Positions 52,912 through 60,858 of a stretch of 64,000 bases of DNA are shown here, piece by piece (within the stretch, counting starts at the first letter, position 1; each line of letters opens with the position of its first letter). The DNA lies in contig DATMON010000005.1 in NCBI GenBank assembly GCA_035568175.1, positions 1 through 64,000 on the forward strand. The letters are read 5' to 3'. The notes beneath the pieces were generated by a model. It searched no databases, was not told the origin of the DNA, and saw only the letters and a list, made by a program, of their open reading frames with translations. A program made the translations under genes and the position numbers. The DNA comes from AV40 sp035568175. GTDB taxonomy: Bacteria > Verrucomicrobiota > Verrucomicrobiia > Chthoniobacterales > UBA10450.

Positions 52912-53791
52912 CCGGCTTGGTGGCAAACGCGCGGCGAATAGATCGCCAAAATCCGCGAGGTCCGGCCGCCGAGCCGGCACGCGCGATCAGGACCGGACAG
53001 TTGGCGTGATTGAGGATGCTGCGAGTGAGATCGCCCATGATGTAATGCCGCAACATCCCGCGCGCCTGCGACGATCCGGTCACGATCAGGTCGTAATTGC
53101 TCGCGCGCGCTTCAGCGAAAACCTGATCGACCACAATTCCGTGCCGGACGTGCGCCTCCGTCGGGACGCCGAGCTTTTCGAGATCCTGTTTTTGGGTGCG
53201 GAGATTGATTCCAAGTTCCGAATTCGATTCGAGCAAACGGGTGATGTCCTCTTCGAGCCGCACGAGATCGGCATAGATGGCGGGCGGCTCGGCCATAACA
53301 TGGAGCAAGGTCACCGACGCGCCGACACCGGACGCTAATTTTCCGGTCAATTGAATGGCTTCGTCGATGAATTCCTTTCCGCCGGTGCAAACAAGAAAGC
53401 GTTTCAATTGCGCCCATTCACCCATAGCCACCAGGACTGGCGGCGAAATCGATTTGATCACTTCATAAGTTTTTTCCGAGCGCCAGTGGGGTCCGGTTGA
53501 GCCGGTCTTCCGCGCGCCGATTATGACGAGATCGTACTTTGCCTTGGCCGTTTCATTGGCGATCTGGCGAACTGGTTCACCTGCTCTGAGCGCAATTTGT
53601 GGCGAAACATTTTTTTGACGTAACCATTCGGCTTGTTTCTCAAGTGCTTCACGAAGCGATGCTTCGTCACTAGATTTTTCGGCGATGCCAAGAAGCGTCG
53701 TTTCGGCTTGGAGCGGTCCCGCCAGTAATGCACCCAATCGCGTCGCGTTATCGGCGGCCGGCATTCCATCGCTGCAGATCAAAATTTTCAT
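52904..53791 (-). CDS. Universal stress protein with two Usp domains
   Basis: The 295-residue protein has two tandem Usp folds: MKILICSDGMPAADN opens the first and KRFLVCTGGKEFIDEAIQL the second. The second ends with the ATP-loop motif GSSQARGMLRHYIMGDLTRSILNHANCPVL, cited as GSSQARGMLRHYIMGD. It is the last gene of a three-gene run with the TauE-like permease, with 7 bp between. Confidence 0.87.
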   Translation of the reverse strand: MKILICSDGMPAADNATRLGALLAGPLQAETTLLGIAEKSSDEASLREALEKQAEWLRQKNVSPQIALRAGEPVRQIANETAKAKYDLVIIGARKTGSTGPHWRSEKTYEVIKSISPPVLVAMGEWAQLKRFLVCTGGKEFIDEAIQLTGKLASGVGASVTLLHVMAEPPAIYADLVRLEEDITRLLESNSELGINLRTQKQDLEKLGVPTEAHVRHGIVVDQVFAEARASNYDLIVTGSSQARGMLRHYIMGDLTRSILNHANCPVLIARAGSAAGPRGFWRSIRRAFATKPVK

Positions 53792-53798
53792 GGCGAAA

Positions 53799-54716
53799 TT
53801 ACAATTTGTGACCGGTCATGAGTGTGTAAATAACGATGGCGGCACCGATCAGCGGCAATGGCACGAAGGCGAGCCGGATTTTCGGGCCGGTGAAATATTG
53901 CGTAGAAATTGCGCCGATTTGCGCGCCGATGGCGGCCCCGGTGTGCATAACGAGCGCAATCAGGATATCGACGTTGCCTTTGATCGCATGGCTGAAGGTT
54001 CCATAGCTGGCTGAGATAATGATCTCGAATAAATCGGTGCCGACCGCGAGATGAGTCGGAATTCCCAGCACGTAAACCATGGATGGCATCCGGATGTAGC
54101 CGGCCCCACCTCCCAAGAAACCGCTGAAGAGTCCGCCGACGAAAGCGACCAGCAAAATTATCCACAGCGAAATGGTCACACCTGAGACAGGGAGAGTGAT
54201 CATGGGCGAGATCTTCAAACGTTGAATGCCACGCGTGACATGTTTGAATGCCGAGGGATCGTGTTTGGCCTTTGTGTCTTTGACGGTTCCGCTGGACAAT
54301 CGCGTTTGGGATAAAGTTTTGCGGCTCTCCCAAATCATGAATGTCGAAATACTCACGTAAACGACGATCGAGACGACGCTGACGACCAGATTGACGTTGC
54401 CGGCGCGCTTCAGCATCTGAATCAATTGCGCGCCGACTTCCGCGCCGCCAATCGTGCCGACGGCCATGATCAGTCCCAGCTTCAGATCGACATTGCCAAA
54501 CGCCCGATGCTGTCGCACGGCCACCACCGATTTGCCGACAATGTGGGCGAGATCGGTGCCGATCGCGAAGTTCCAATCCAATCCGACTGCGCGCAGAGCC
54601 GGCCCGGCAATGAAACTGCCGCCTACCCCAAAGAACCCACCGAGAATACCGATTACGAATCCGACGATGACCAGATAGATCGGGCTGATGTGCGCACCGG
54701 AGATGGGAAAAAACAT
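53799..54716 (-). CDS. TauE/SafE-family permease
   Basis: The 305-residue membrane protein has two homologous halves of about four helices; the conserved glycine-rich starts are GFVIGILGGFFGVGGSFI and AFVGGLFSGFLGGGAGYI. This is the pattern of TauE/SafE anion exporters (sulfite, sulfoacetate and related). A longer than usual central cytoplasmic loop links the halves. It lies between a small membrane protein and usp in one run. Confidence 0.88.
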   Translation of the reverse strand: MFFPISGAHISPIYLVIVGFVIGILGGFFGVGGSFIAGPALRAVGLDWNFAIGTDLAHIVGKSVVAVRQHRAFGNVDLKLGLIMAVGTIGGAEVGAQLIQMLKRAGNVNLVVSVVSIVVYVSISTFMIWESRKTLSQTRLSSGTVKDTKAKHDPSAFKHVTRGIQRLKISPMITLPVSGVTISLWIILLVAFVGGLFSGFLGGGAGYIRMPSMVYVLGIPTHLAVGTDLFEIIISASYGTFSHAIKGNVDILIALVMHTGAAIGAQIGAISTQYFTGPKIRLAFVPLPLIGAAIVIYTLMTGHKL

Positions 54717-54719
54717 AGT

Positions 54720-54971
54720 TTATTCCGCGCGTCTGCGAATCAGCCGCAACAAAAACGTGGTCACATTTTGGAGAACGACGGCTTGGCCGATCATCAGCAG
54801 TATCGCCACGCTGCCATAGGTATATCGATGACGGGTTTCCAGCTGATGGAGCCAATCACCCAAAAAATGGAGAACGAGAAAAAAATAGGCGACTATGAGA
54901 ACGGCATAAATGGCCAGCTCAATCAGGAATGCGCGCAACGTCTTGGCCGTTTCCTTTTTCATGCGTTCCAA
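54720..54971 (-). CDS. Small two-helix membrane protein
   Basis: The 83-residue product has two membrane helices (about residues 14-37 and 52-72) and a basic C-terminus (LRLIRRRAE). It lies 3 bp upstream of the TauE-like gene and is probably co-expressed. I recognise no family; ATG 54962 is an alternative start. Confidence 0.6.
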   Translation of the reverse strand: MERMKKETAKTLRAFLIELAIYAVLIVAYFFLVLHFLGDWLHQLETRHRYTYGSVAILLMIGQAVVLQNVTTFLLRLIRRRAE

Positions 54972-55030
54972 ATTCTTCGCCTCGCGACACGCTCAAGGTC
55001 GTGTGGAATCATGGGAAAAAGCAAATTTTG

Positions 55031-55060
55031 TTGTAGCTGCCGCCGTCTCTGACGGCAGAA
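55031..55060. repeat. Short palindromic repeat, family R2
   Basis: TTGTAGCTGCCGCCGTCTCT followed by GACGGCAGAA forms a hairpin (GCCGTC/GACGGC) and matches the start of the R2 element at 27944. It lies 8 bp before the thiD start, so the thiD ribosome-binding region abuts repeat DNA. Confidence 0.7.
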
Positions 55061-55067
55061 TAGATGT

Positions 55068-55865
55068 GTGGCCATTCCAATCGCGCTGACCGTCGCCGGC
55101 TCGGACAGCAGCGCCGGCGCCGGAATCCAGGCCGATCTGAAGACATTCAGCGCGCTCGATGTTTACGGAGTCTGTGCCGTCACCTGCGTCGTCGCTGAAA
55201 TTCCCGGTAAAGTTTCACGACTCGAACCGATCAGCGTCGACATGGTTCGCGAACAAATCGATGTGGTCGCGAAACATTTTCCGATCGTTGCGATCAAGAC
55301 GGGATTGCTTTGCTCCGCCGGGATCATTAGCGCGGTCGCGGAATCGATTGTCGATCTTAAGCGACAGATTCCACTGGTAGTCGATCCCGTCATGACCGCG
55401 ACCGGCGGCGATCCTCTTCTCGAACCCGACGCGATCGAAAGCTACCAACGCGAATTATTTCCGATTGCTTCCCTGATCACGCCAAATCTGGACGAAGCGG
55501 CGCAATTGCTTGGCGACAAAATCCGAGATCGCGAATCGATGAAACGAGCCGGCAAAGAATTAGAGCGAAAATTTAAAACGCCGATCCTGCTCAAAGGCGG
55601 ACATCTCCGCGGTGATGAGGCGGTCGACGTGTTATTTGCCGATGGGCAAGTCGCTGAATTTACTGCGCCATTTGTGCGTGATGTTGCGACGCATGGCACC
55701 GGCTGCACTTATTCCGCGGCCATCACCGCCGGTCTAGCTGCCGGAATGCCTCTTTCGGACTCAATCGCGCGTGCCAAGAAATTCGTGACCAGATGCATCG
55801 CCAATCGTCTCCGTTGGAAATCAAACACGGGAGAAGACATCGATGCTTTGAATCACCAGGTGTAG
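55068..55865 (+). CDS. thiD: Hydroxymethylpyrimidine/phosphomethylpyrimidine kinase
   Basis: The start is GTG 55068. The 265-residue ribokinase-fold enzyme has AGSDSSAGAGIQADLKTFSA (20 residues), VVDPVMTATGGDPLL, LITPNLDEAAQLLG and the ATP/anion-hole motif HGTGCTYSAAITAGLA. It phosphorylates HMP and HMP-P in thiamine synthesis. No thiamine riboswitch is visible upstream. Its TAG stop is supplied by the R3 repeat that follows. Confidence 0.94.
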   Translation: MAIPIALTVAGSDSSAGAGIQADLKTFSALDVYGVCAVTCVVAEIPGKVSRLEPISVDMVREQIDVVAKHFPIVAIKTGLLCSAGIISAVAESIVDLKRQIPLVVDPVMTATGGDPLLEPDAIESYQRELFPIASLITPNLDEAAQLLGDKIRDRESMKRAGKELERKFKTPILLKGGHLRGDEAVDVLFADGQVAEFTAPFVRDVATHGTGCTYSAAITAGLAAGMPLSDSIARAKKFVTRCIANRLRWKSNTGEDIDALNHQV

Positions 55866-55917
55866 CCACGGCGCTATGCGCCGTTCTGGACTGACGTGCC
55901 ACAGGCACGTGGCTATA
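55862..55917. repeat. Palindromic repeat, family R3
   Basis: GTAGCCACG and CGTGGCTAT are inverted ends, with inner hairpins GGCGCTATGCGCC and TGCCACAGGCA. It has the same plan as the element inside the oxidase gene at 5695-5746. It provides the thiD stop codon TAG (55863-55865). Confidence 0.8.
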
Positions 55918-55952
55918 ACGATGCATCGCCGAGATTTGCAAAACAGTGACAG

Positions 55953-55980
55953 GTACGTCGCCCCAGAGGGCGACGGCTAC
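55953..55980. repeat. Short palindrome at the rnc 3' end
   Basis: GTCGCCCCAGAGGGCGAC is a hairpin with a short loop, followed by GGCTAC. Read on the minus strand the end gives the rnc stop TAG (55977-55979). Confidence 0.65.
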
Positions 55981-56702
55981 AGCCTTTTCTTTTTCTTGTC
56001 GCTCCTCGCTGGACGTTTCGCTTTTTTCCAGCGCTTCAATTCCATCGCTTCTTCGGCCGCCGCCGTCTCCGCTTGCTTTTTGCTTCGACCACGACCTTTC
56101 CCGAGAACGATTCCTTCCCAGACCGCTTGCACCACAAATCGTTTATCGTGCTCAGGTCCGGTTTGGGAAAGGACTTCATAAACGGGGCTCCGCGGCGAGA
56201 TGCTTTGCAACAATTCCTGCAAATAGCCTTTGGGATTGATATCGACTGGTTCCTCTGCGAGCTGGGCCAGATCTTGTTGCGCCTGGGCCAAAATAAATTT
56301 CCTCGTTTTCTCCAGACCGCCGTCGAGATAAATCGCGCCAATCAACGCTTCGAACCCGTCCGCGAGCGTCGACACCCGGGCGCGTCCGCCGCTTGCTTCC
56401 TCGCCCCGTCCCATTAAGAGGAATTGCCCGAGGTCGAGCGTCGCTGCGTGCGCTTTCAATGCATCTCGCGAGACCAATCGCGAACGCAACTTCGTCAACT
56501 GCCCTTCCGGCTGATCGCCGAAATGTCCGAAAAGATATTCGGTGATGACAAGCTGCAGGATCGCGTCGCCCAAAAATTCTAGGCGCTGATTGTCGAAATG
56601 TCGCTGCTGGGTCTCATGCCCCAGGCTTGGATGCGTCAGCGCTTCGGCCAGTAAAAGCGGATTGCGAAACTTGTAATGGATTCGTTCCTCTAACGGATGC
56701 AC
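55977..56702 (-). CDS. rnc: Ribonuclease III
   Basis: GTG 56702 is preferred: it lies one base after the stop of the upstream gene and gives a normal 241-residue protein starting with the conserved LEERIHYKFRNPLLLAEALTH (cited in part). The catalytic signature is NQRLEFLGDAILQL, with the second acidic motif DGFEALIGAIYLDGG. A double-stranded-RNA-binding domain follows and ends in a Lys/Arg-rich tail. It processes rRNA and other duplex RNA. Confidence 0.93.
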   Translation of the reverse strand: MHPLEERIHYKFRNPLLLAEALTHPSLGHETQQRHFDNQRLEFLGDAILQLVITEYLFGHFGDQPEGQLTKLRSRLVSRDALKAHAATLDLGQFLLMGRGEEASGGRARVSTLADGFEALIGAIYLDGGLEKTRKFILAQAQQDLAQLAEEPVDINPKGYLQELLQSISPRSPVYEVLSQTGPEHDKRFVVQAVWEGIVLGKGRGRSKKQAETAAAEEAMELKRWKKAKRPARSDKKKKRL

Positions 56703-56703
56703 G

Positions 56704-57828
56704 TCAACGCTTTTGATAAATTTCGAGCGAGGTGACAACGTCGAGAGCGCGCTGCAAAACCGAATCGCGCGCCGGCTGCTTCTCCCGGCCGCGATTGCGG
56801 CGCTGCGCATCCGGGATGTCGAACTCGGGATTGGTCCCCGCGATCAAAGCCGCTTCGTTTAGGTGCGGCCGTTCCGTTTCGTAAACAAACGGCGTCATTC
56901 CCTTCTCGCTGCTCACACGAAAGATTTGCCGCTTGTCTGTGACCGACATTTCCACTGGCAAATCCGGTTTCAATCCGCCAGGGAACAACGGTTGTCCGTC
57001 GCCCAGGATCGCTTCGGCGGATGCGACGCGCAAAATTTTTCCACTCGGCAAAGGCAAATCGGAATATTCCACCGCGCGGCCGGCGCTGAGTTGGCCGACA
57101 AGTAAAGCTTTGTCGTAAAGCCTGAAGTCGGCGGCAACCGCCTCCGCGCCACCGGCCGTGTCGCTGTCAATCAGGGCCACGATCAAACCTTGAAATGTCG
57201 GATCGCGATCTGAACTAAACGATCGATCCTGACGGGCCGCCGGTTTGCGCACGGTGAAAAGCGTTTTGCCTTTTGGACAAAAACGCTTGGCAAATTCCGC
57301 CGCGGTCGCGAAATCACCGGCGTTGCTTGCCCGAAGATCGACAATCACCGCGTCGACTTTCTTCGCGACGAAGTTTTGCAGATTTTTGTCCATCTCTTTG
57401 AGGTTGCCGCCGTTCAGGGAACCGATCCGAAGGTATCCGATGTGGCCGTCGAAAACTTCGCTGTAAAACGAAGCGTCTGCTTCCGGTGTTGCACTTTCGC
57501 CCCGCGCCTGCGGGGGCAAAAGCATTAATCCGCCCGGCATCCGTACCAGCAGTCCCGCGAGCGTGGCTCGATTCAATTCTGTGTCGGTCAGCGCGTCCGG
57601 ATTTGTGAAATTGCTTTTCAGAAGCGCGATCGCGGCCTGAAGATCGCCGTCGCCTAACGAATCGATGATTTGCTCCGGGCCGGGCGTTGGCGACGCGGAC
57701 GGCGCAGGAGATTTGGCGGCCGATACAGGACTTTTCGCTGTCGGCGCAGAGGAAGGCGCCGGCGTTTGACCGAATGCGTTTGCTGCGATTAAAAGCGAAA
57801 TGGCCGTTGCGGCCGCCCGGTTCAACAT
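56704..57828 (-). CDS. S41-peptidase-like secreted protein lacking catalytic residues
   Basis: The 374-residue protein has a signal peptide (cleavage after AFGQ), an Ala/Ser/Pro-rich linker, and a tail-specific-protease-like domain: GHIGYLRIGSLNGGNL, VDAVIVDLRASNAGDF, and ALIDSDTAGGAEAVAADFR. In active S41 enzymes this last motif reads TASASE with a catalytic Ser; here it is TAGGAE. The catalytic Lys of the GKG motif is replaced by Arg (QLSAGRAVEY). It is thus probably a pseudo-protease, perhaps a binding or scaffold protein. It lies between purD and rnc in one transcript. Confidence 0.8.
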   Translation of the reverse strand: MLNRAAATAISLLIAANAFGQTPAPSSAPTAKSPVSAAKSPAPSASPTPGPEQIIDSLGDGDLQAAIALLKSNFTNPDALTDTELNRATLAGLLVRMPGGLMLLPPQARGESATPEADASFYSEVFDGHIGYLRIGSLNGGNLKEMDKNLQNFVAKKVDAVIVDLRASNAGDFATAAEFAKRFCPKGKTLFTVRKPAARQDRSFSSDRDPTFQGLIVALIDSDTAGGAEAVAADFRLYDKALLVGQLSAGRAVEYSDLPLPSGKILRVASAEAILGDGQPLFPGGLKPDLPVEMSVTDKRQIFRVSSEKGMTPFVYETERPHLNEAALIAGTNPEFDIPDAQRRNRGREKQPARDSVLQRALDVVTSLEIYQKR

Positions 57829-57839
57829 TGCATTTATTG

Positions 57840-59111
57840 TTAGCTGCTCGTCGGGCCGAGAGCAATATCGCGCCGATAATGACAGCCCTCGAACTGAAGG
57901 CGCGATGCGGCGGCATAAGCGCGGTCGCGGGCGGTAGCGATGGTTGATCCCAGCGCCGTCACCGCCAGAACTCGCCCGCCGGCGGTCACAACCCGGTTGT
58001 CTGAGATTTTTGTTCCCGCGTGAAAAACCTGAACGCCTTCGAGTTTCGCGACTTCATCCAAACCGGAGATCGCTTTGCCGGTTTCGTATTTCCCCGGATA
58101 GCCGGCCGAGGCGAGGACGACTGTTACCGACGCGCGTTTGTCCCACTCGATCGAGTAATTGTCAATCTTGCCATCGATCGTCGCTTCCAACAGCGGCGAC
58201 AAATCGGATTTCATCCGCGGCAAAAGCGCCTGCGTCTCGGGATCGCCAAATCGGCAATTGAACTCGAGTACGCGGACGCCGTCGTTCGTAATCATCAACC
58301 CTGGATAGAGCAGACCGCGATAGACGATTCCTTCCTTCGACAAACCGCGCAGCACCGGTTGCATGATTTTCTTTTCAAATTGTGACTGCAACCCCGCGTC
58401 CCAATTATCGGCCGGACTGAAGGCGCCCATTCCGCCGGTGTTTGGGCCTTCGTCGCCATCGAACGCCCGTTTGTGATCGCGCGCCGATTCGAGCAGGCGA
58501 TAATTTTTGCCGTCCACCAGTGCGTGAAGCGAGCATTCGGTGCCGCGGAGAAACTCTTCGATCACAATCCGGCGACCGGCGTCGCCGAACCGCGCTTCAT
58601 TCATCATCGCTTCGATCGTTGACTTTGCGGTTGTGACATCGGGCGCAACAATGACCCCTTTGCCCAACGCGAGGCCGTCGGCTTTGATCACGACGGGAAA
58701 TTTAAGCTCGTCGCAGCAGCCGAGCGCTTCCTTGCTGTCGGAAAACGTCCGCGCCTGCGCGGTCGGGACCTTTTGGGCACGCATTAATTCTTTGGCAAAA
58801 ATCTTGGACGATTCCAGGCGGGCGGCAGATTTCGTCGGACCGAAAATTCGCAACTTCTCAGCGATGAAAAGATCGACAATCCCCATCGCCAACGGATCGT
58901 CCGGACCGACCACGGTTAGAGCGACATCATTCTGTTTTGCGAATCGAAGCAGTTGCGGCAAATCCGTTGCCGGAATCGGAACGTTCTCTGCAACCGCAGC
59001 AATGCCGGCATTGCCCGGTGCGCAAAAAATGCGATCGATTGACGACGATTGTTTCAGTTTCCAAACCAGCGCGTGTTCGCGGCCGCCGCCGCCAATCACC
59101 AGAATTTTCAT
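57840..59111 (-). CDS. purD: Phosphoribosylamine-glycine ligase
   Basis: The 423-residue ATP-grasp enzyme begins MKILVIGGGGREHALVWKL and has APGNAGIAAVAENV, VIKADGLALGKGVIVA, GPNTGGMGAFSPA and NCRFGDPETQALLPRM. It joins glycine to phosphoribosylamine in purine synthesis. It heads the purD-pseudoprotease-rnc run, 11 bp before the next start. Confidence 0.95.
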   Translation of the reverse strand: MKILVIGGGGREHALVWKLKQSSSIDRIFCAPGNAGIAAVAENVPIPATDLPQLLRFAKQNDVALTVVGPDDPLAMGIVDLFIAEKLRIFGPTKSAARLESSKIFAKELMRAQKVPTAQARTFSDSKEALGCCDELKFPVVIKADGLALGKGVIVAPDVTTAKSTIEAMMNEARFGDAGRRIVIEEFLRGTECSLHALVDGKNYRLLESARDHKRAFDGDEGPNTGGMGAFSPADNWDAGLQSQFEKKIMQPVLRGLSKEGIVYRGLLYPGLMITNDGVRVLEFNCRFGDPETQALLPRMKSDLSPLLEATIDGKIDNYSIEWDKRASVTVVLASAGYPGKYETGKAISGLDEVAKLEGVQVFHAGTKISDNRVVTAGGRVLAVTALGSTIATARDRAYAAASRLQFEGCHYRRDIALGPTSS

Positions 59112-59159
59112 CGACGAGGCAAAGAAAAGCGTGATCTCGACAAAGACAAGTAGCCCAGT

Positions 59160-59226
59160 GATAGCTGCCGATGTCTCATCGGCAGATGATCACGTATTCT
59201 GCCGCCAGAGACGGCGGCAGCTACAA
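59160..59226. repeat. Double hairpin repeat, family R2
   Basis: Two hairpins follow one another: CTGCCGATGTCTCATCGGCAG and CTGCCGCCAGAGACGGCGGCAG (the second cited as CTGCCGCCAG/GGCGGCAG). The outer ends ATAGCTGCC and GGCAGCTAC are inverted. It fills the space between purD and the trypsin-like protease gene. Confidence 0.8.
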
Positions 59227-59257
59227 CCTTTAGAAAAACAAGCGGCGCGTTTTGGCG

Positions 59258-60337
59258 TTAGCGAGAAACGGCCGCGCGGGACGGTGATTCCGCGGGCGTA
59301 ATCGCCAGCGCCAACTTTTCGGTATGACGGACGATTGTGATTTCGGATTGCACGCCGATCTGTTCGCCCATGAGCATTTTGTGCAGCTCATGGATGCTGC
59401 CGATCGGTTTGGTGTTGAACGCGACGATGACATCGCCTTCGCGCAGACCAGTCTGTTCGGCCGGGCTGTTTTTTTCCACCGAAACGACAAGCACGCCTGT
59501 CTCGAGCGGCAGATTATAAAAACGAACGATCCGTCGATGGATCGGCACGTTCTGGCCGGCGACGCCGATGTAGCTACGACGAATTTTCCCTTCTTTGATT
59601 AACCAGCCGGCCACAAATTTTGCCGTGTTACTCGCGATCGCGAAACAGATTCCCTGGGCCGGACGAATCATCGCCGTGTTTACGCCGATCACTTCGCCGG
59701 CTGAATTCACCAGCGGCCCGCCGGAGTTTCCCGGATTCAAAGCGGCATCGGTCTGAATGATATTGTCAATCAAGCGGCCGGACTGCGCGTGCATGGAACG
59801 GCCGAGCGCGCTGATCACACCCGCGGTCACGCTCGCTTGAAAACCAAGCGGATTTCCGATCGCGATCACGACTTGGCCCACCCGCAAGTGCTCCGAATTC
59901 GCCAAGCGCACATGGGCAAGGTGCGGCGCATCGATCCGAATCACAGCGAGATCGGCGTCTGGATCGTCGCCGACCAATTGCGCTGGATATTCGCGCCCGT
60001 CGGGCAAGCTGACGGCAATTTGATTCGCGGCGTGGACAACATGGCTGTTCGTCAAAATGAAACCGTCCGGAGCGATGACGAATCCGGAGCCGCTGCCCCC
60101 GACTTCGCGCGGTCCGCGCCGACTTTCGAGACGTTGTTTGATGTCAATGTTAACAACCGCTGGTCCGACGCGATTGGCCGCGCTCACAACCGTGCGCGAA
60201 TACTCGTCAAGCAGCGCCGCGTCATCCAACCGCGGCGATACTTGCGATGGTTCAAACGCCCGGCCCGCTTCAGATTCATTTAATAAGGCGGCGACCGTAG
60301 ACTCTCGGTCGCCGGCAACATTGGAGATTCTCATCAC
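59258..60337 (-). CDS. Trypsin-like serine protease with PDZ domain, DegP/HtrA type
   Basis: The 359-residue protein has the S1C triad: His in ILTNSHVVH, Asp in DPDADLAVIRI and Ser in LNPGNSGGPLV. A single PDZ domain follows (GVLVVSVEKNSPAEQTGLREGDVIVAFNTKPI, cited as SPAEQTGLREGDVIVAF). No signal peptide or membrane anchor is seen at the N-terminus, unlike periplasmic HtrA, so it may be cytoplasmic or its true start may differ. The family does protein quality control. Confidence 0.88.
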   Translation of the reverse strand: MMRISNVAGDRESTVAALLNESEAGRAFEPSQVSPRLDDAALLDEYSRTVVSAANRVGPAVVNIDIKQRLESRRGPREVGGSGSGFVIAPDGFILTNSHVVHAANQIAVSLPDGREYPAQLVGDDPDADLAVIRIDAPHLAHVRLANSEHLRVGQVVIAIGNPLGFQASVTAGVISALGRSMHAQSGRLIDNIIQTDAALNPGNSGGPLVNSAGEVIGVNTAMIRPAQGICFAIASNTAKFVAGWLIKEGKIRRSYIGVAGQNVPIHRRIVRFYNLPLETGVLVVSVEKNSPAEQTGLREGDVIVAFNTKPIGSIHELHKMLMGEQIGVQSEITIVRHTEKLALAITPAESPSRAAVSR

Positions 60338-60395
60338 TAAAATCTCGGACGGGAGTTACGCCTGGTCAACTACATGTCGCCCTTGCCCATACATA

Positions 60396-60403
60396 CCTAT
60401 AGG
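60396..60403. promoter_or_regulatory. CCTATAGG palindrome upstream of hxlR-type gene (candidate operator)
   Basis: A perfect 8-bp palindrome within ATACCTATAGGAAC lies 50 bp before the regulator start, in the divergent gap to the protease gene. HxlR-family proteins bind short AT-rich palindromes near their own genes, so this is a candidate autoregulatory site. The evidence is position and symmetry only. Confidence 0.35.
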
Positions 60404-60452
60404 AACGTTACTCTCTCCTTGCGCCTTGGAGGGACCCGCCCTAGACAGGGAC

Positions 60453-60836
60453 ATGCCTAAACCGTCCCCCGCCTCAGTGATGGATGCCCAATGCCCGTCC
60501 CGGCTCGTCCTCGACCGGATCGCGGACAAATGGACGGCGCTGATCATCCAGTTGCTGTCGAAAAAAACAATGCGTTACGCCGAACTCCAGCGCGAGATCG
60601 GCGGGATTTCGCAAAAGATGCTGACGCAAACCCTGCGTAGCCTCGAGCGCGATGGCCTGGTCGATCGCAAGGTTTATCCGGTCGTTCCGCCGAAAGTTGA
60701 ATACACGCTTTCCAGACTAGGCCGGACGTTGATCGAACCGTTGCGCGCGCTTTGCCGCTGGTCGGAGAAACATCTGGCGGAATTGCAAGCCAATCGCGCG
60801 CGAGCGAAAGCGAAACGCGACTCGGCCGAAAACTGA
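60453..60836 (+). CDS. HxlR-family transcriptional regulator
   Basis: ATG 60453 is chosen (ATG 60480 is possible). The 127-residue winged-helix protein shows the HxlR pattern: CPSRLVLDRIADKWTALII with the conserved early Cys, RYAELQREIGGISQKMLTQTLRSLERDGLV (cited as ISQKMLTQTLRSLERDGLV) and VEYTLSRLGRTL. Such regulators often sense electrophiles or oxidants through the Cys. No obvious target gene lies next to it on the same strand. Confidence 0.88.
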   Translation: MPKPSPASVMDAQCPSRLVLDRIADKWTALIIQLLSKKTMRYAELQREIGGISQKMLTQTLRSLERDGLVDRKVYPVVPPKVEYTLSRLGRTLIEPLRALCRWSEKHLAELQANRARAKAKRDSAEN

Positions 60837-60858
60837 TCGATCACCGCGGCGCGCTCTA

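Noticed and set aside
54972..55067. Possible thiamine riboswitch before thiD
   Set aside because: The leader is short and mostly repeat R2; no THI-box core pattern was seen.
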